Shown: positions 38,057 to 50,892, counted from the first letter of the stretch. The stretch: DNA of 64,000 nt from Gadus chalcogrammus (GCF_026213295.1 NC_079428.1:2436850-2500849), one strand, 5' to 3'. Numbers and translations are program-made. The notes: a model not told the origin generated them from the sequence alone.

Positions 38057-39408
38057 AGAAAAGGTGCTTGGGAGTGTGTGAGGTGGAGGGAGAGGAGGTG
38101 GAGTGGCAAGGTTGAGGAATGGCGGGAGTGGAGGAGTGGATGAGATGAGAGGGTGGTGATATCAGAGCGCAGGCGCCACTTTGGACCTCAGTGTGGACGT
38201 AGAGGAGAGGAGAAGAGGACCCGCTGAGGGTCAGCGTGAAGAACAGGGGAGGATAATGCCAGGAAGCGCAGTCACGACCCAGGGAGAGCTCAGAGCCAAC
38301 GTCCCGGGCGCCGACAGCTGATGCCTTGGATGCATCGCCGTGGGACTCGGACAAATGGTTTAAAATGTATAACAAGTAAAGAGCACCCTTCTGATCTGCA
38401 TGGCTTCATCACTTCAATTAAAAACGATCTCAACTCTGAGTACGAGCAAAGACGGGTAGAAACGCTCAACAATCCAAAAGACAATCTTTTCAAAAAAACA
38501 TTGAGATTGCCGGTGACCATGGAAACCGCCTATGTGCCCTACTGTCTTCTATTGGTTACCTCCGGTGTGTGTGTGTGTTTGTGTGTTGAAAATTGAAGAT
38601 CAAAGCATTTTGACTTCAAACTTCATTTCAAGTTTGAAGTATGAGAGTTCACCCTTTTCGTCTTGACCACTTCACCCCAGCTTTTATACTTTATTTTTTG
38701 TATCCATCACTTCGAATCTCATGTCCGTCTTTCTCGCTCCACTAGAGAGTGAAGACATTCTCCCAGGTTGTGTTAATACTGTGTGGAAACTTTTGAGAGT
38801 TTAAAAATACCCCGCCCTGCAGCACCAATCAACAGTCTTCAGGGCGGGCCTTCTTAGAAGCAGAAGTCGTGTGTGCTGGAAATCACTTTCTCCACTTCCT
38901 TCACTTAGTACTTTGAACGTCACCAATCCATTCCAATGTATGAAATCCAACTATCCATTAACCATTTTGTTGGTCCAATGTCCACGAGATGCCTTCATGG
39001 CCAATTGTCTCCTAAGCATTACGGTTCATTGCAAAATAACGTCATTAGGCAGTTGATACTATTCCATTAATGGGTAACAGAAGAAGCAGATCAATTTGTA
39101 GAATGTTGTTGTTCCTCTCAACCACACGTTCTTCCCCACTTCTTTATCCAAGCCACATGAAGTGGCTTTCTGACTCAAAGCAGCACAGAGGCAGAGTTGA
39201 CTGTACCCGTCCATGGACAGAGATGGAATCACTCAGCGACATTTGCCCACGGAGGAGGGCCGGTTGCCGTGGTGACGGCCAGAAGCTGTGCAACAGCTGG
39301 AAGAGGCTTGCCCTGGCTTGCTTCGACCTTGCCGGGGGCTCAGGTGCTCAGTCGACGGAGCGGCCCAGTGAAGAGCTCCCAGTGTGTTCCTGAGAGCGTC
39401 TTTGATGA

Positions 39409-39530
39409 GGAAGGGAGGGAGGGAGGGACGGGGGAAGTAAGGAGGGAGGGGGGAGGGAGGAAGGCGATGTGGGGAGGGAGGATGGGGGAGGGAGGATGGG
39501 GGAGAGAGGGAGGAGGGAGGGAGAGACAAG
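39409..39530. repeat. GGGA-rich tract
   Basis: Imperfect ggaggga and gggggaggatg units. Confidence 0.9.
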
Positions 39531-40479
39531 GGTCGCTTCGTTCTTTCCCGCTGTCCTCTGCTCGATACAATGTGGCCGTCTCTGAGAGGCTGCTGCGTCT
39601 TGATTGGACGCTCCTTTGAAGACGAGGGACAGAAGGAAGGTCAAACCCCAGGGCCCTCTTGATGAGCACGATGACTCATCTTCCACATCCATCCCTGGCG
39701 AATGAGAGGGATCACGTTGGCCCATTCCCTACCCAATCCCCTGTACTGAAGCGTGGCAGCAAGCCTATTTTCTACCCAAGCTTGTTGTCTGAGAGCCTGT
39801 GTGTACAGGCGGGGGGGGGGTGTGTGGGGTGCAGACCAGCCCGTGTGAAGTCTGTGTACTGGCTCTGATCTGCCTCTTTCTGGGTCAACACGTCTGGATC
39901 ACAGCTCAAGGAGAGAGCTGTATGTGTTCAGCAGCAGCAGGAATGGTTGGCATCGGATACAGGATGTGATCCCGCTGTAATGAGCTTGTGGTTTCCTGGT
40001 TTGTGTTGTGGATAATGACGCGTGTGACCGGAACGTGCATTCTCTCTCCTCAGTGAGTGGGTAATGCAATTGTGAATTATAACGTTGAATTGTTCTTATT
40101 GTTATTGCTTCCGTTCTGGAAAGTTAATTGAACTTGTGCTGTGGAATATTCTGACTTGAATCAACGGGTTGAAATTAATATACCATTACTTGATACATGC
40201 AGTTCATACTGTGTTTAGTGTTTTGATCACATCAGGTTTTATTGGGTTAATTTATGCAATGAATTAATTATTTATACGATTCATCACCTAAATCACCTTC
40301 CCGAAACAAACACGCAAAGAGAACACTCTGTGTGTAGACTGTTGTCCTAGAGGCATTTTTTCCTTTAAGAATCAATTCAACACAAATTGCATATCCACGG
40401 TGTTGCGAAGAGGTGATTATGATTATGACATCCAATGAAGCCCATGAGGTTCGGTGTTTGTCAAATTTGTGACACTTTG

Positions 40480-40493
40480 CTGCCCTCTAGTGG
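40480..40493 (-). promoter_or_regulatory. CTCF-like site (14/14)
   Basis: The minus strand reads CCACTAGAGGGCAG, a full match to CCASYAGRKGGCRS. It lies between exon 1A and exon 1B. Confidence 0.5.
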
Positions 40494-40963
40494 ACCCTGT
40501 AGTGATCCGCAGGCAACTCTGAGCGATACAAACGATATTCACCAGCTCATCTGAGACACAGCCTTCATTTCATACTTATTAAAGCTTGAACATTGGGAAG
40601 TATTGCTTTTGTGAAGCAAAAGCCAGCAAATGTAAAAATGACACGCAACAACGCATATATTCCATTTATATTGCAATGGATAACACAATATAAGCTTTAC
40701 CGTTTTAGAGAAAGTAGAAATGTTAATCGCATTAATGTATTCCAATGACAAGCGTATTTGTTTTTTTCATCCTGCTCGCCCTGCCTCAAGGCTCTTCTGT
40801 TGCAAAGCAAGCCTAATGAAAAAGAAAATACACAACCAATCGATATCAACCACGACTCAGTTTCTGCTCCCCAAAGACCACATTCATCTTCCCACAGACT
40901 GCTCTGTGTGAACACAGGTCTGCATCCACATGAGTGTCCTCCTTCTCCCGCCTCTTCAGCCGC

Positions 40964-41383
40964 CCAGCAGCCCCCAGCCCCTCATGAACCACCAGCACCC
41001 AGCCCCTCATGAACCACCAGCCCCCAGCCCCTCATGAACCACCAGCCCCCCAGCCCCTCATGAACCACCAGCCCCCAGCCCCTCATGAACCACCAGCCCC
41101 CCAGCCCCTCATGAACCACCAGCCCCCAGACCCTCATGAACCACCAGCCCCCCAGCCCCTCATGAACCACCAGCCCCCAGACCCTCATGAACCACCAGCA
41201 CCCAGCCCCTCATGAACCACCAGCCCCCAGCCCCTCATGAACCACCAGCACCCAGCCCCTCATGAACCACCAGCCCCCAGCCCCTCATGAACCACCAGCC
41301 CCCAGCCCCTCATGAACCACCAGCCCCCAGCCCCTCATGAACCACCAGCACCCAGCCCCTCATGAACCACCAGCCCCCCAGGC
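40964..41383. repeat. Minisatellite C, 24-25-bp unit
   Basis: About 17 copies of 'cagcccctcatgaaccacca' plus four or five C/G bases. Variation is mainly in the number of Cs and in 'agaccc' versus 'agcccc'. Its frames translate as repeating Pro-His-Asn peptides and are not taken as coding. Confidence 0.95.
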
Positions 41384-42235
41384 AGGTGGAGCTGGGAGAG
41401 AGACAGGTGGAGGTGGGAGAGAGACAGGTGGAGGTGGGAGAGAGACAGGTGGAGGTGGGAGGGAGACAGGTGGAGGTGGGAGAGAGACAGACAGGTGGAG
41501 TAGGGAGAGAGACAGACAGGTGGAGGTGGGAGAGAGACAGGTGGAGGTGGGAGAGACAGACAGGTGGAGTAGGGAGAGAGACAGACAGGTGGAGGTGGGA
41601 GAGAGACAGGTGGAGGTGGGAGAGAGACAGACAGGTGGAGTAGGGAGAGAGACAGACAGGTGGAGGTGGGAGAGAGACAGGTGGAGCTGGGAGAGAGACA
41701 GACAGGTGGAGCTGGGAGGGAGACAGGTGGAGGTGGGAGGGAGACAGGTGGAGGTGGGAGGGAGACAGACAGGTGGAGGTGGGAGAGAGACAGGTGGAGG
41801 TGGGAGAGAGACAGACAGGTTGATGTGGAGAGAGACAGTCCTCCCCCAGAAAGGTGGAGGTGGGAGAGAGACAGACCCTCACCAGAGAGGTGGAGGTAGG
41901 TGAGAGACAGGTGAAGGTCAGAGAGAAAGGTGGAGGTCTGAGAGAGAGAGGTGGAGGTGGGAGAGAGACAGACCCTCAACAGAGAGGTGGAGATAGGAGA
42001 GAGACAGGTGGAGGTAGGAGAGAGACAGGTGGAGGTAGGAGAGAGACAGACCCTCAACAGAGAGGTGGAGATAGGAGAGAGACAGGTGGAGGTAGGAGAG
42101 AGACAGGCCCTCAACAGAGAGGTGGAGATAGGAGAGAGACAGGTGGGGGTAGGAGAGAGACAGACCCTCACCAGTTGGTGGAGCTGGGAGAGACAGTCAG
42201 GTGGAGGCGGGAGAGAGACAGATGTTCACAGAGGG
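41384..42235. repeat. Minisatellite D, 21-26-bp unit
   Basis: Units of 'aggtggaggtgggagagaga' + 'cag', often with an extra 'acag', run for 850 bp. From about 41840 'ctcaacagagaggtggag' variants appear, with a ~48- and ~72-bp higher-order pattern. It abuts minisatellite C with no unique sequence between. Open frames across it on both strands are repeat translations. Confidence 0.95.
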
Positions 42236-42419
42236 TTTCCTCCACCTTCAGCATCGATTCGTGCCGGTCGTTGTTCAGGAAATTGCCCAAAGGGGGGAAA
42301 AACAAATCTTGGCCGAGTGTTACCACGGCAACCTGTTGCCATAACAAAGTCCCTCACGCCGTGTTTTTCAGCCAATGGGGTCGTGATTGAACACTGCTCT
42401 CGCCTCACGCCTCGATTTC

Positions 42420-42598
42420 CTCCCCCCCACCCCCCACCCCCCACCCCCCCTGGTTGGAACAGGATGGAAGGAAAAAAAGAGAAACCGCCCAACAATATGT
42501 TTGCCAAAAGACAAACGCACCGAAAACAGGGATGACATCTGCTCTACCCGTGGTACCCCCCCCCCCCCCCCTCCCTAACAACCCCCCCCCCCCCCCTC
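42420..42598 (+). repeat. Poly-C-rich tracts
   Basis: C-rich (cccccca)n at 42420-42452, then two C runs at about 42557-42571 and 42583-42596. Confidence 0.95.
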
Positions 42599-43507
42599 GC
42601 TCTGTAAACACCAGAAGGTCCAAGCTGACACCGGGCCACCGCACACCACCACACACCCTTCCTCTGTGGCGCCGGGGGAATATCAGGAGAACTAATGGCT
42701 TAGTATCACGATGAGACTCCCGGGGCAACAGAATCACAGGGAGGCTTTTCTCTGCTCTTGCTTGAGCGATGGAGGGACGCGCACGCAAGCAGCGAACGAG
42801 AGATCTTTGTTTTAAAACGATTTTCGTTTTTTTTTTGTTGATGTTTTTGCCCGCAGGCGTCGGATCCACGGAGACCCGTACTTATACTTCACCGTACGTG
42901 CATAACCTTAAACGTACTCCTACGCAGCAATTAGGGAGAGAGGTAAAAAACAGACCACAGCGATACCCCGGGTTTAACTAACGCCTTTTATAATTCACTT
43001 TTTACCAACCGACATAAACAACACAACACTGACTCAGTGAATTAAACATACGCTCGTAAAACGCACTCCGTCCGTTCAGCTTGAAGGAGGGCCCCCACAG
43101 GAGACCGCCGGCTTTGTGGAGTGTGGAACAGAGGGGCCAGGGCTTGAGTTTTTATACAAGGAGCATCAAGTGAGTCACGGCGCTGAATGCACCCGTGGTA
43201 ATTAATGGAAGGCATTAGTGTGGGCCGTGGAGTGGCACTCTGCGGTCGTGGCAGACGGGGGTCTCTCTGCAACAATATGCTGATCAGTGATTCATCGTGT
43301 GCTACCCTACTCTTGCGTGGTTCCTAGCTGCGTGTAAATCCCCCCGGTGCCCAGAGAACTCGGTAAATGAGCAAGGCTTCAACCGGATGTATACAACGCA
43401 GGGTTTTGCGCTGAATCTTTTATAAAGCCAGGGGAGTTGCTTAACAACTTATCCCTGGTCTTTTTAATATCAAGCGCTGTGTTATGAATCTTAATGCCAA
43501 CACTAGA

Positions 43508-43632
<125 letters not shown>

Positions 43633-43974
43633 TAATTGTGTGCGTGCTCGGGATTGACCCAGTGTCTCTCCCTTTCTGGGTCTCCTGGAGAATGTGCTTG
43701 CTGTGCACCTCAGCGGCGACCCTGTGATCTGCTACCTGGACTCCCCCTCATCCATTCTGGATCCAGGCCACCGTCATCGCGAACCCTGCTACCGCTTGAA
43801 ACACGACTTCAACCGAGGCCGTCCATTTCCTTTCTCCCTCTCCCCCCCGTCACTTAATATAACCCTCATCGGCTGATTCGGACGCTTTGAATATTTAATC
43901 GGTGCTCGATAACAAACGGATTACATTTTTGTCTTGTTTAGTTCTTCATTGCGGCGGAAACACAATGGCAGCGA

Positions 43975-44030
43975 GGGCGGGGGGGTGTGGGGGTTGGGCT
44001 GGGGGGGCGGAGGGGTTGGGGGGGGGGTGA
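43975..44030 (+). repeat. G-rich tract
   Basis: Several G runs of 5-9 bases separated by 1-5 bases. This has potential to form G-quadruplexes on the plus strand. Another G-rich stretch lies at 44264-44281. Confidence 0.85.
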
Positions 44031-44593
44031 TGACAACACTGAGTAGACCGCTGAGGGGAAGCACGGCTGCCCTCGGAAAACGTTCCGGTACACAGCGTAG
44101 CATTTAGCATAGCACGAATGCTTACTAGATCGCTAGCGGTTAAAAATAAATGCTGGAAGTGCAGCCATGGAAAAATGCAATCAGTCACCGTCGCAGCTTT
44201 GTTCCGGCGGTATTGAAGCCGATTTCAAAGCCAATTTCATAGACTGGTGGTCCGACACTGAATGGGGGGGAGGGGGGGGGTAGATAGGGGTTGGAGCTGG
44301 AGGTGCAGCAGGTGTTCATTGGAAAGTTTCTCAAGAAGTTTCTTTTGGAAATTAAAGCGTACGTCCAATAACTGAGAAAATGATACACAATCCACATCAA
44401 AACCCACACACACAGACAACACACACGGGCAATGCCATAACTCATCGTGATTTCATTTGTTCATTGAACTACGAGGGTGGAAAAACGACAAGATAAAATG
44501 TGTGCATCGCCCCCTTTGAAACAACACAAAGCACTCGGTTCGAGATCACGCTCGGGAGTAATCTATAAAACCACAGCGTGAATAACGTTTAAA

Positions 44594-44707
<114 letters not shown>

Positions 44708-44744
44708 CAACACCCCAACCCCAGGGGCTTGTACTTTGGCCTAC

Positions 44745-44802
44745 CTGCTCGCTTACTCTTCTGCTTTGGCTGTACGGAGAAGATGACCATCAACGCCCCC
44801 AT
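44745..44802 (-). CDS. kcnip4: KChIP alternative first exon 1A: KChIP1-like cytosolic N-terminus
   Basis: ATG at 44800-44802, in a strong context (A at -3, G at +4), starts MGALMVIFSVQPKQKSKRA and ends with a phase-1 G before donor gtaggcc. From memory it resembles the N-terminus of mammalian KChIP1 (MGAVMGTFSSLQTKQRRPSK) in length and in the MGA-M--FS and KQ positions. In KChIPs such hydrophilic N-termini bind the Kv4 N-terminus and promote surface expression. An alternative donor six codons... earlier, a|gtaagc after KQK, would also leave phase 1 but give Asn instead of Asp at the junction. With the chosen donor the junction is [10 protein letters not shown]. The short peptide is weaker evidence than exons 1B, 2 and 3; the matching phase and strand support it. 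Confidence 0.75.
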
Positions 44803-44817
44803 GTTGACTCTGACTCC

Positions 44818-44848
44818 CTCTGACTCCCTCTCTCTCTCTCTCTCTCGC
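44818..44848. repeat. (CT)n tract in the presumed exon 1A 5' UTR
   Basis: A short GA repeat (transcript sense) plus two 'gggagtcagag' copies, ending about 17-27 bp before the exon 1A ATG. Confidence 0.85.
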
Positions 44849-45181
44849 TCAGGGGCAGTGTTCTTATCGTCCTTGGTGATCTGGAAGTCCTGTCAAAATG
44901 TCCGCTTCAACGGCTCAACGGTTTGGGAGGCAGGTCGAAAATAAAAAACAAAAAAGCGACGGTGGTTTGAAAAGAAAGCAACAATAATAAAAGCTAAATG
45001 AAATAAACTGTGGTTGGGCAGGTTGAGTTCTTCTGGAGGACAGAGAATCTGGTCCTGGACAAAGCAGGGGTCCCCACACTGGTTCAGGGGAGTTGGACGG
45101 ACGTGCAACCGCAATAAAGATCCTCTCGTGGAGCTCTCTGGTGGGAAGTTTGCAATGTTGACGCTCTTGCGAATCTGCAGC

Positions 45182-45489
45182 CCCCCTCTTTCACGCTCTC
45201 TCTCTCCCTCTCTCTCTTCTCCCTCCCTCTCGCGCTATTTCTTCTCCCTCCCGCTCTCTGTCACTCCCTCTCCCCCTCCCTCTCTCTTCTCCCTTCCTCT
45301 CTCTCCCTCTCTCCCTCTCTCTTCTCTCCCTCCCTCTCCCTCACACTTTCTCTCCCTCTTCCCTCCCTCCCCCTCCCTCTCTCTTCTCCCTTCCTCTCTC
45401 TCCCTCTCTCCCTCTCTCTCTTCTCTCCCTCCCTCTACCTCACACTTTCTCTCCCTCTTCCCTCCCTCCCTCTCCCTCTCTCTCTCTCG
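45182..45489. repeat. CT/CCCT pyrimidine tract
   Basis: Imperfect (ctctccct)n with a duplicated block of about 115 bp containing 'ctcacactttctctccctct' (near 45342 and 45441). Confidence 0.95.
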
Positions 45490-45662
45490 GGAGTGTGGGG
45501 CTGAGGGTAGATCTGGGTCCTTCACCGGTTGCTTTATACCGGCGGAGCGCTGAGATTAATTGAGCGCTGGGACGCCAGCAGCAGTGAGCGTCCGCGGGAT
45601 CTGAGACTCGGCTCCGCTCTTATAATTCTCCTTTCAAAGACAGACTCCCCTCACTGCCTTGC

Positions 45663-45752
45663 TGAGCAAATGGGGTGAGAGAGGGAGAGGGAGAGTGAGG
45701 GAGTGAGAGAGAGCCAGAGCCAATTTCAAAGATTAGAGATGAAAAATAGCAG

Positions 45753-45803
<51 letters not shown>

Positions 45804-45948
45804 TAAAGAGGAAGAGAGAGAGAGGGAGGGAGAGAAGAAAGAGAGAAAAAACAGAAAGAGAAAAAGAGGAAGAGAGAAAAAGAGAAAGCAAGAAAGTGAG
45901 AGAGAGAAAAAAAAAAGAGAAAGCGAGAGAGAGAGAGAAAAAAAAGAA

Positions 45949-45991
<43 letters not shown>

Positions 45992-46010
45992 GAGAGAGAG
46001 AAAGAGTAAT
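45663..46010. repeat. GA/AAAG purine tract
   Basis: (ga)n with aaag and aaaaa interruptions. Confidence 0.95.
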
Positions 46011-46537
46011 CGGAGATGCAAAAATATATGCATATCTATATATACATAGCATATATGAATATAAGTATCCCCTGGCCGTATTTGAAGTGCAGGCCCCTGC
46101 TGTGATGAGGGAGCAGTTATAATGGAGCCAGGGCCAGGACTCAGTGGACAACACAAGCTCAGTGGACACACACTCAACCCCCTCGTCCCCCCGGCTCGTC
46201 CTTCAGGAAACCACGGCAAAAGTGTCCAATTCACCGATCGGGATAAATATGTGCCGGGCGAAACAGAGTGTTGCTGTTCCTTTGTCGTCGCACCGCTCGG
46301 CGCGAGATGAAACGGCGTGAGTTGCGCCCGGGAAGAGAGGCTGAAACCATCGGCATCACAGCGGGTCATCGCCGGGGCGGCCGCCGCCCGCTGCCGCCTT
46401 TGTGGCCCCTCGCCAAGAGCCCATCATACACTTGAGGGAGCCCACATGTGATTGCCACTTCACAGGTGACCCCTGTGGCGGCTCTGGGCTTCAGAGGCAC
46501 AGGATTACCGGGGGAGGGGGGGGAGAGAAGGTGGATG

Positions 46538-46830
46538 GAGAAGAAGAAGAAGAAGAAGAAGAAGAACAACAACAACAACAACAACAACAAGAACAAGAGA
46601 GAGAACTAGAAGATGAAGCGAGAGAAGAAGCAAATAAAGAAAAAGAAGAAGCAAATGGAGAAGAAGCAGAAGAAGAAAAAGAAGAGGGAGAAAAACAGAA
46701 GCGGAAGAAGAAGAAGGAGATGAAGAAGCAAATGAAGAAGAAGAGGAAGGAGATAAACAGAAGCAGAAGAGGCAGATGAAGACCCAGCAGAAGCCTAAGG
46801 AGAAGAAGAAGGGAAGCAAAGGCTTCAGTG
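46538..46830. repeat. GAA/CAA triplet-rich tract
   Basis: (gaa)8, then (caa)9, then an imperfect gaagaag/aagcag stretch. The plus-strand frame gives a Glu/Gln/Lys-rich peptide, and the repeat alone explains it. Confidence 0.9.
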
Positions 46831-46967
46831 AACAGCGGGAGGGGGTGTGGGAGGGGAACCCAGGGAAGCATCACCACCCAGACCTCCGTCCTCCGTCCCA
46901 CACGGCCTACAGGCGACTCCCACGCCACGGCTGCCTCAGTCGCACACAGCACAAAGCAACGTGCCAC

Positions 46968-47196
46968 GGACACACACACTCAGTCACGCACACGCACACA
47001 CTGTTTGTGACCGACACACCAACGCACATTCATTCACACACCGACACATAGCCACACACGCACACGCAAACACTCAGTCACACACACATAATCACAGATG
47101 AACACACACTCAGTCACACACACACACACACACACACATTCAGAAACACAAACAGACACACACGCACAGTCATTCACAAACACGCACACACACAGG
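46968..47196. repeat. Imperfect CA tract
   Basis: (CA)n with CG, TCAGT and ATTCA interruptions; the longest clean run is at 47116-47138. Confidence 0.9.
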
Positions 47197-47243
47197 CAAA
47201 AAAACTGAGCAAAACCACTTGCTGTCACTCTCCTACGCTTGCA

Positions 47244-47246
<3 letters not shown>

Positions 47247-47287
<41 letters not shown>

Positions 47288-47420
47288 CTCTCCTCTCTTG
47301 CTCTGGCTCTCTCCCCCTCTCTCTCTCTCCCTCTCATGCTCTCTCTCCCCCTCTCTCTATGGCTCTCTCCCCCTCTCTCTCTCGCTCTCTCCCCCTCTCT
47401 CTCTGGCTCTCTGGCTCTCG
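47247..47420. repeat. CT/CCCCT pyrimidine tract
   Basis: (ct)n, then repeating 'ggctctctccccctctctct' units (about five copies). Confidence 0.95.
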
Positions 47421-47762
47421 GTCGCCCACGCTCGACGCCTTTTCATTGTGCGCGCGGGGGACAGCCAATTGCCTCCTATTAAATAGCAATTTTCTCCCTC
47501 TCTTATTTGACCGTCTTCCTGTAGCGGCTGTGCATGCGCTGCTACTACTGTTGTTATGGTGCCCAGGGGCCTCTTATGGACAACACAGCATAACACGGAG
47601 GGCCCGGGGCCCCTTACACAGCTCAACACAACACAAAGGGACAAGGTTTATCGCAGATTACGTGATGTGTTTTCAGCACGAAAGGGAAAAAGGTTTCCAT
47701 AACGACAACATTAAAAGTGGGCCCTCGAAAACAATTTTTCCCAACACAGACAGTATTGAAAA

Positions 47763-47765
<3 letters not shown>

Positions 47766-47833
<68 letters not shown>
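47766..47833. repeat. (GT)n microsatellite
   Basis: A pure GT repeat of about 68 bp. Confidence 0.97.
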
Positions 47834-47834
<1 letters not shown>

Positions 47835-48110
47835 CCAATCAGCAAGTTAACTTCATGAAGTGATTTTCTTTTATGCACAAAGTTTTTGATTGTAAGTGTG
47901 TGTGCGTTCATAAGTGTGTTTGCGTGAGCTTATGTGTGTGTGCCTACGTGTGAGTTTGTGTGGGTGCGCCTGTTTGTGCGTGTGTGATCCAATCAGCAAG
48001 TTTACTTCATGAAGTGATTTTATTTCAGTACAAAGTTTTCGCTTATAAGTGTCAGTGCTTATGTGTGGGTGCTGATGTGTGTGTGGGTGGGTGGGTGGGT
48101 GTGTGTATCG
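47835..48110 (+). repeat. Diverged tandem duplication, about 154 bp apart
   Basis: 'ccaatcagcaagttaacttc' + 'atgaagtgattt' at 47835 recurs as 'ccaatcagcaagtttacttc' + 'atgaagtgattt' at 47989. Each copy is followed by 'acaaagtttt' and a 'taagtgt' GT-rich section. Confidence 0.9.
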
Positions 48111-48584
48111 AAACAGAACACCCCCACAGTCCCTTTCATTCGCCCGTGGGTCCCCTGATGTTAGCTGGGTATAAAGGAGCCAGGCTGCTTATGGATTCAC
48201 TCATTAGAGCTGGGAGAGCAACTCGTTACAGATCAATCCACCGTGTTGAGGAATCAGGCTTCAAGGTGCCCACAGCGCTACGTGTCGAACATGTGTCGTT
48301 TGTTTCATGTGGCATCGAGCTGGTGGTTTTCTTCCAGCGAGACAAATCATTTAATAAAATCGTGAATAGAATATGTGTTCTGCATTGATTGGCTTGTTCT
48401 CCCTTTGAAAAAGGTGCTCTGGGTAAGTTTTGAAAGGCGGTAATTTGGGTGTAATTAGTCATTTTCGTCCAGCCTTTGGTAGATGTGTTTCTGGTTGACT
48501 GAGCCAGCCTCTGAATGAGACAGTATAGATGTGAGGATGCCGCCAGCTCATATTTGACGATTTGTTCTGTGAATCTTGGCTTCT

Positions 48585-48646
48585 TGCCTGTCAACACATG
48601 CCTGTCAATCACATGGCCTGTCAATCACAGGCCTGTCAATCACATG
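48585..48646 (+). repeat. Short tandem repeat, 14-17-bp unit
   Basis: Four copies of 'gcctgtcaatcacatg' with small changes. Confidence 0.85.
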
Positions 48647-49221
48647 CGAGCGAAAGACGGAGAAACCGAGGGAAGGAGGGAGCAGCTACTCATTTCCTAA
48701 ATCAGTCTCTGAAATCTTATCAGCAGCTTTAAGATATCTTATACCGGGAGGCAAAGGTCAGAGTTCACCTTCTGATGAAATAGTTCAGATATTGGAACGT
48801 TGTTCCACACGTGGGGGACGACATGAGTGACATGACAAATGGACAGAATATTTGTGAAATGACTGACAATATGAGATGTGTTTCTGTTTCTGTATTCAAC
48901 TTGTCTCGCAAAAAGTAGGCATCTATTTCAAGGAATATTACTCCTGTGTACATCAGCAAGGTCCCTCTTTACTTCAGAGTTCTACAATATTTACAATAGT
49001 ACTGCATGAATTTAATTTTTATGAAACTGAACACAGGTCTGAGTGAAGAACCGCCCACAGTACGGATCATTGTGCCGTTTTCAGGTGGGATGAGGATATT
49101 TCAGTGTGGCTGCACCTGCCTAGGAAAAACATCTGAGGCAATAGCTTGTAACAACCAGGGAATAAGCCTCATTACCTACTTTCCTCCCATCCTCCCCAAC
49201 CTACATTGTCATGCACATACT

Positions 49222-49720
49222 GATCTCCCTCCCTGCACCCCCTATATCACTTTATACCTCCCTATATCTCTGTATACCTCCTTATATCCCTATATACATC
49301 TTTATATCACTGCGTACCTCCCTATATCACTGTATACCTCCCTACATCTCTGTATACCTCCTTATATCCCTATATACATTTTATACCACTGTATACCTCC
49401 CTATATCTCTGTATACCTCCCTATATCTCTGTATACCTCCTTATATCCCTATATACATCTCTATATCACTGCGTACCTCCCTATATCACTGTATACCTCC
49501 CTACATCTCTGTATACCTCCTTATATCCCTATATACATCTCTATATCACTGTGTACCCCCTTATATCACTGTGTACCTCCCTATATCCCTTCCTGTCATT
49601 GCATACCTCTCTATATCACTGTGTACCTCTCCATGTCTATGTAAACCTCCCTATCGCTCTCTATACCTCACTATGTCACTACCTTTATATTTCCGCATGT
49701 CCATATAAACCTCACTCAAC
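49222..49720. repeat. Minisatellite E, about 20-bp unit
   Basis: Units of 'tatacctccctatatctctg', alternating with 'tatatccctatatacatc' and 'tatatcactgcgtacctcc' forms. A composite of six or seven units recurs (for example 'tacatctctgtatacctcct' at about 49344 and 49503). Tyr/Leu/Ser-rich frames over it are artefacts. Confidence 0.93.
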
Positions 49721-49885
49721 CTCCCTTCTTCCTCCCCGGATCCATTCCTCCCCCATATTTTCCTACCTCACCCCTCTGTGTCCCCCCCTGCCTCCCCCCT
49801 GTATGTCTTCTTCCCCTCGGTTTCCCTACCTCTGTTCGTTTGATCCTACCTCCCCACTATGTCCCTATCCCCTTCCTCATAACCT

Positions 49886-49899
49886 CCACTAGGTGGCAG
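49886..49899 (+). promoter_or_regulatory. CTCF-like site (14/14)
   Basis: The plus strand reads CCACTAGGTGGCAG, a full match to CCASYAGRKGGCRS. It lies about 5 kb upstream of exon 1A and points away from the other strong sites. Confidence 0.5.
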
Positions 49900-50892
49900 C
49901 AGAACACAGCAGCGTTACAGTTCCACAGCTAGAGGAAGAACAACGTTGACTCAACAGCTTTGTGTTCCCGGAGTGATCTCAGCCGAGCCGGTTGATATTA
50001 AATCACTTCGGGGCTGAAGTACCGCTCAGAAAATCGCCCGTCCGTCTCTTTGACCCACCAGAAAGAGAGCAGACATTGGATCGATGGGCCTAATGGCCGC
50101 CACCGTCCCAGAGGCGTGTATCGGTTGATGAATAACTGCCGAGAGCGATGTCAGCACAGAGGGGGTGTTAGTTTCTGTCACGTCACAGGCAGTCTCTCTA
50201 GGCTCGAGTACACAGTGTTGTTTGTTTCAGTTGGTTGCGCAATATTATTGATTTAGAAAGGCGTGTTGTGCAATTTAATTATAACACTTTGGAGGGAGGT
50301 TCAATTTAATATGTGGATCTACTAGCTTGCTTGAAATTGTTTGAAGTAATCTGCTGCTCCTTAAAAAAACATAATTGGAAATTAGGAGATAACGTGAAAC
50401 AATTATAACTTCATGATCTACATCGCAAGAAATCTTTGAGAACTTACCAATAACACATTGGTTTGGCTCTAATTACCACGAGACACTGATTAAATTAAGT
50501 CATTTAGACTCTGCTGGACTCTTTCCCACTACAAAATCAATAATGATAGACTTTTATGTAACCTCAGTGGTAATGCAGACTTGTTACTTTGTTCAGGGAT
50601 TCCTTAAAAAGATGTACTCAGCTATTGGGATTCAGAGGGTTTTGACACATGTTAAGAGTGAAATCATCCAGAAGGCGTTTCATGCATTGGTTCCTCCACA
50701 ACTACAACAGCACACTGCACTATATAGGGGAGGCAGTGTCACCAAGCACTAAAACAAATGATCAACCGACAGAAAAACGTACTGGTATGCCATCAGTTGG
50801 TCCAGTCAGATTCATATGAATCCGCCACCAGAGGCCTAGGCTATAATATATGGGCAGGGATGTAAAAATAAAACCGCACTGACATGTTTTGG

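Noticed and set aside
41335..42171. Long frames (up to 278 codons) on both strands over the 41-42 kb minisatellites
   Set aside because: Unit lengths of 21-26 bp give open frames in several phases at once; the peptides are direct repeat translations.
45703..46122. Long Arg/Glu/Lys-rich or Ser/Leu-rich frames over GA/CT tracts here and at 16.8, 25.5, 30.7, 36.4, 47.2 and 60.5 kb
   Set aside because: Dinucleotide repeats lack stop codons in all frames; no unique coding sequence is attached.
46402..46779. Glu/Gln/Lys-rich 125-codon frame
   Set aside because: Explained by GAA and CAA triplet repeats.
49006..49644. 212-codon frame rich in Tyr/Leu/Ile/Pro
   Set aside because: Explained by the 20-bp 'tatacctccctatatctctg' minisatellite.
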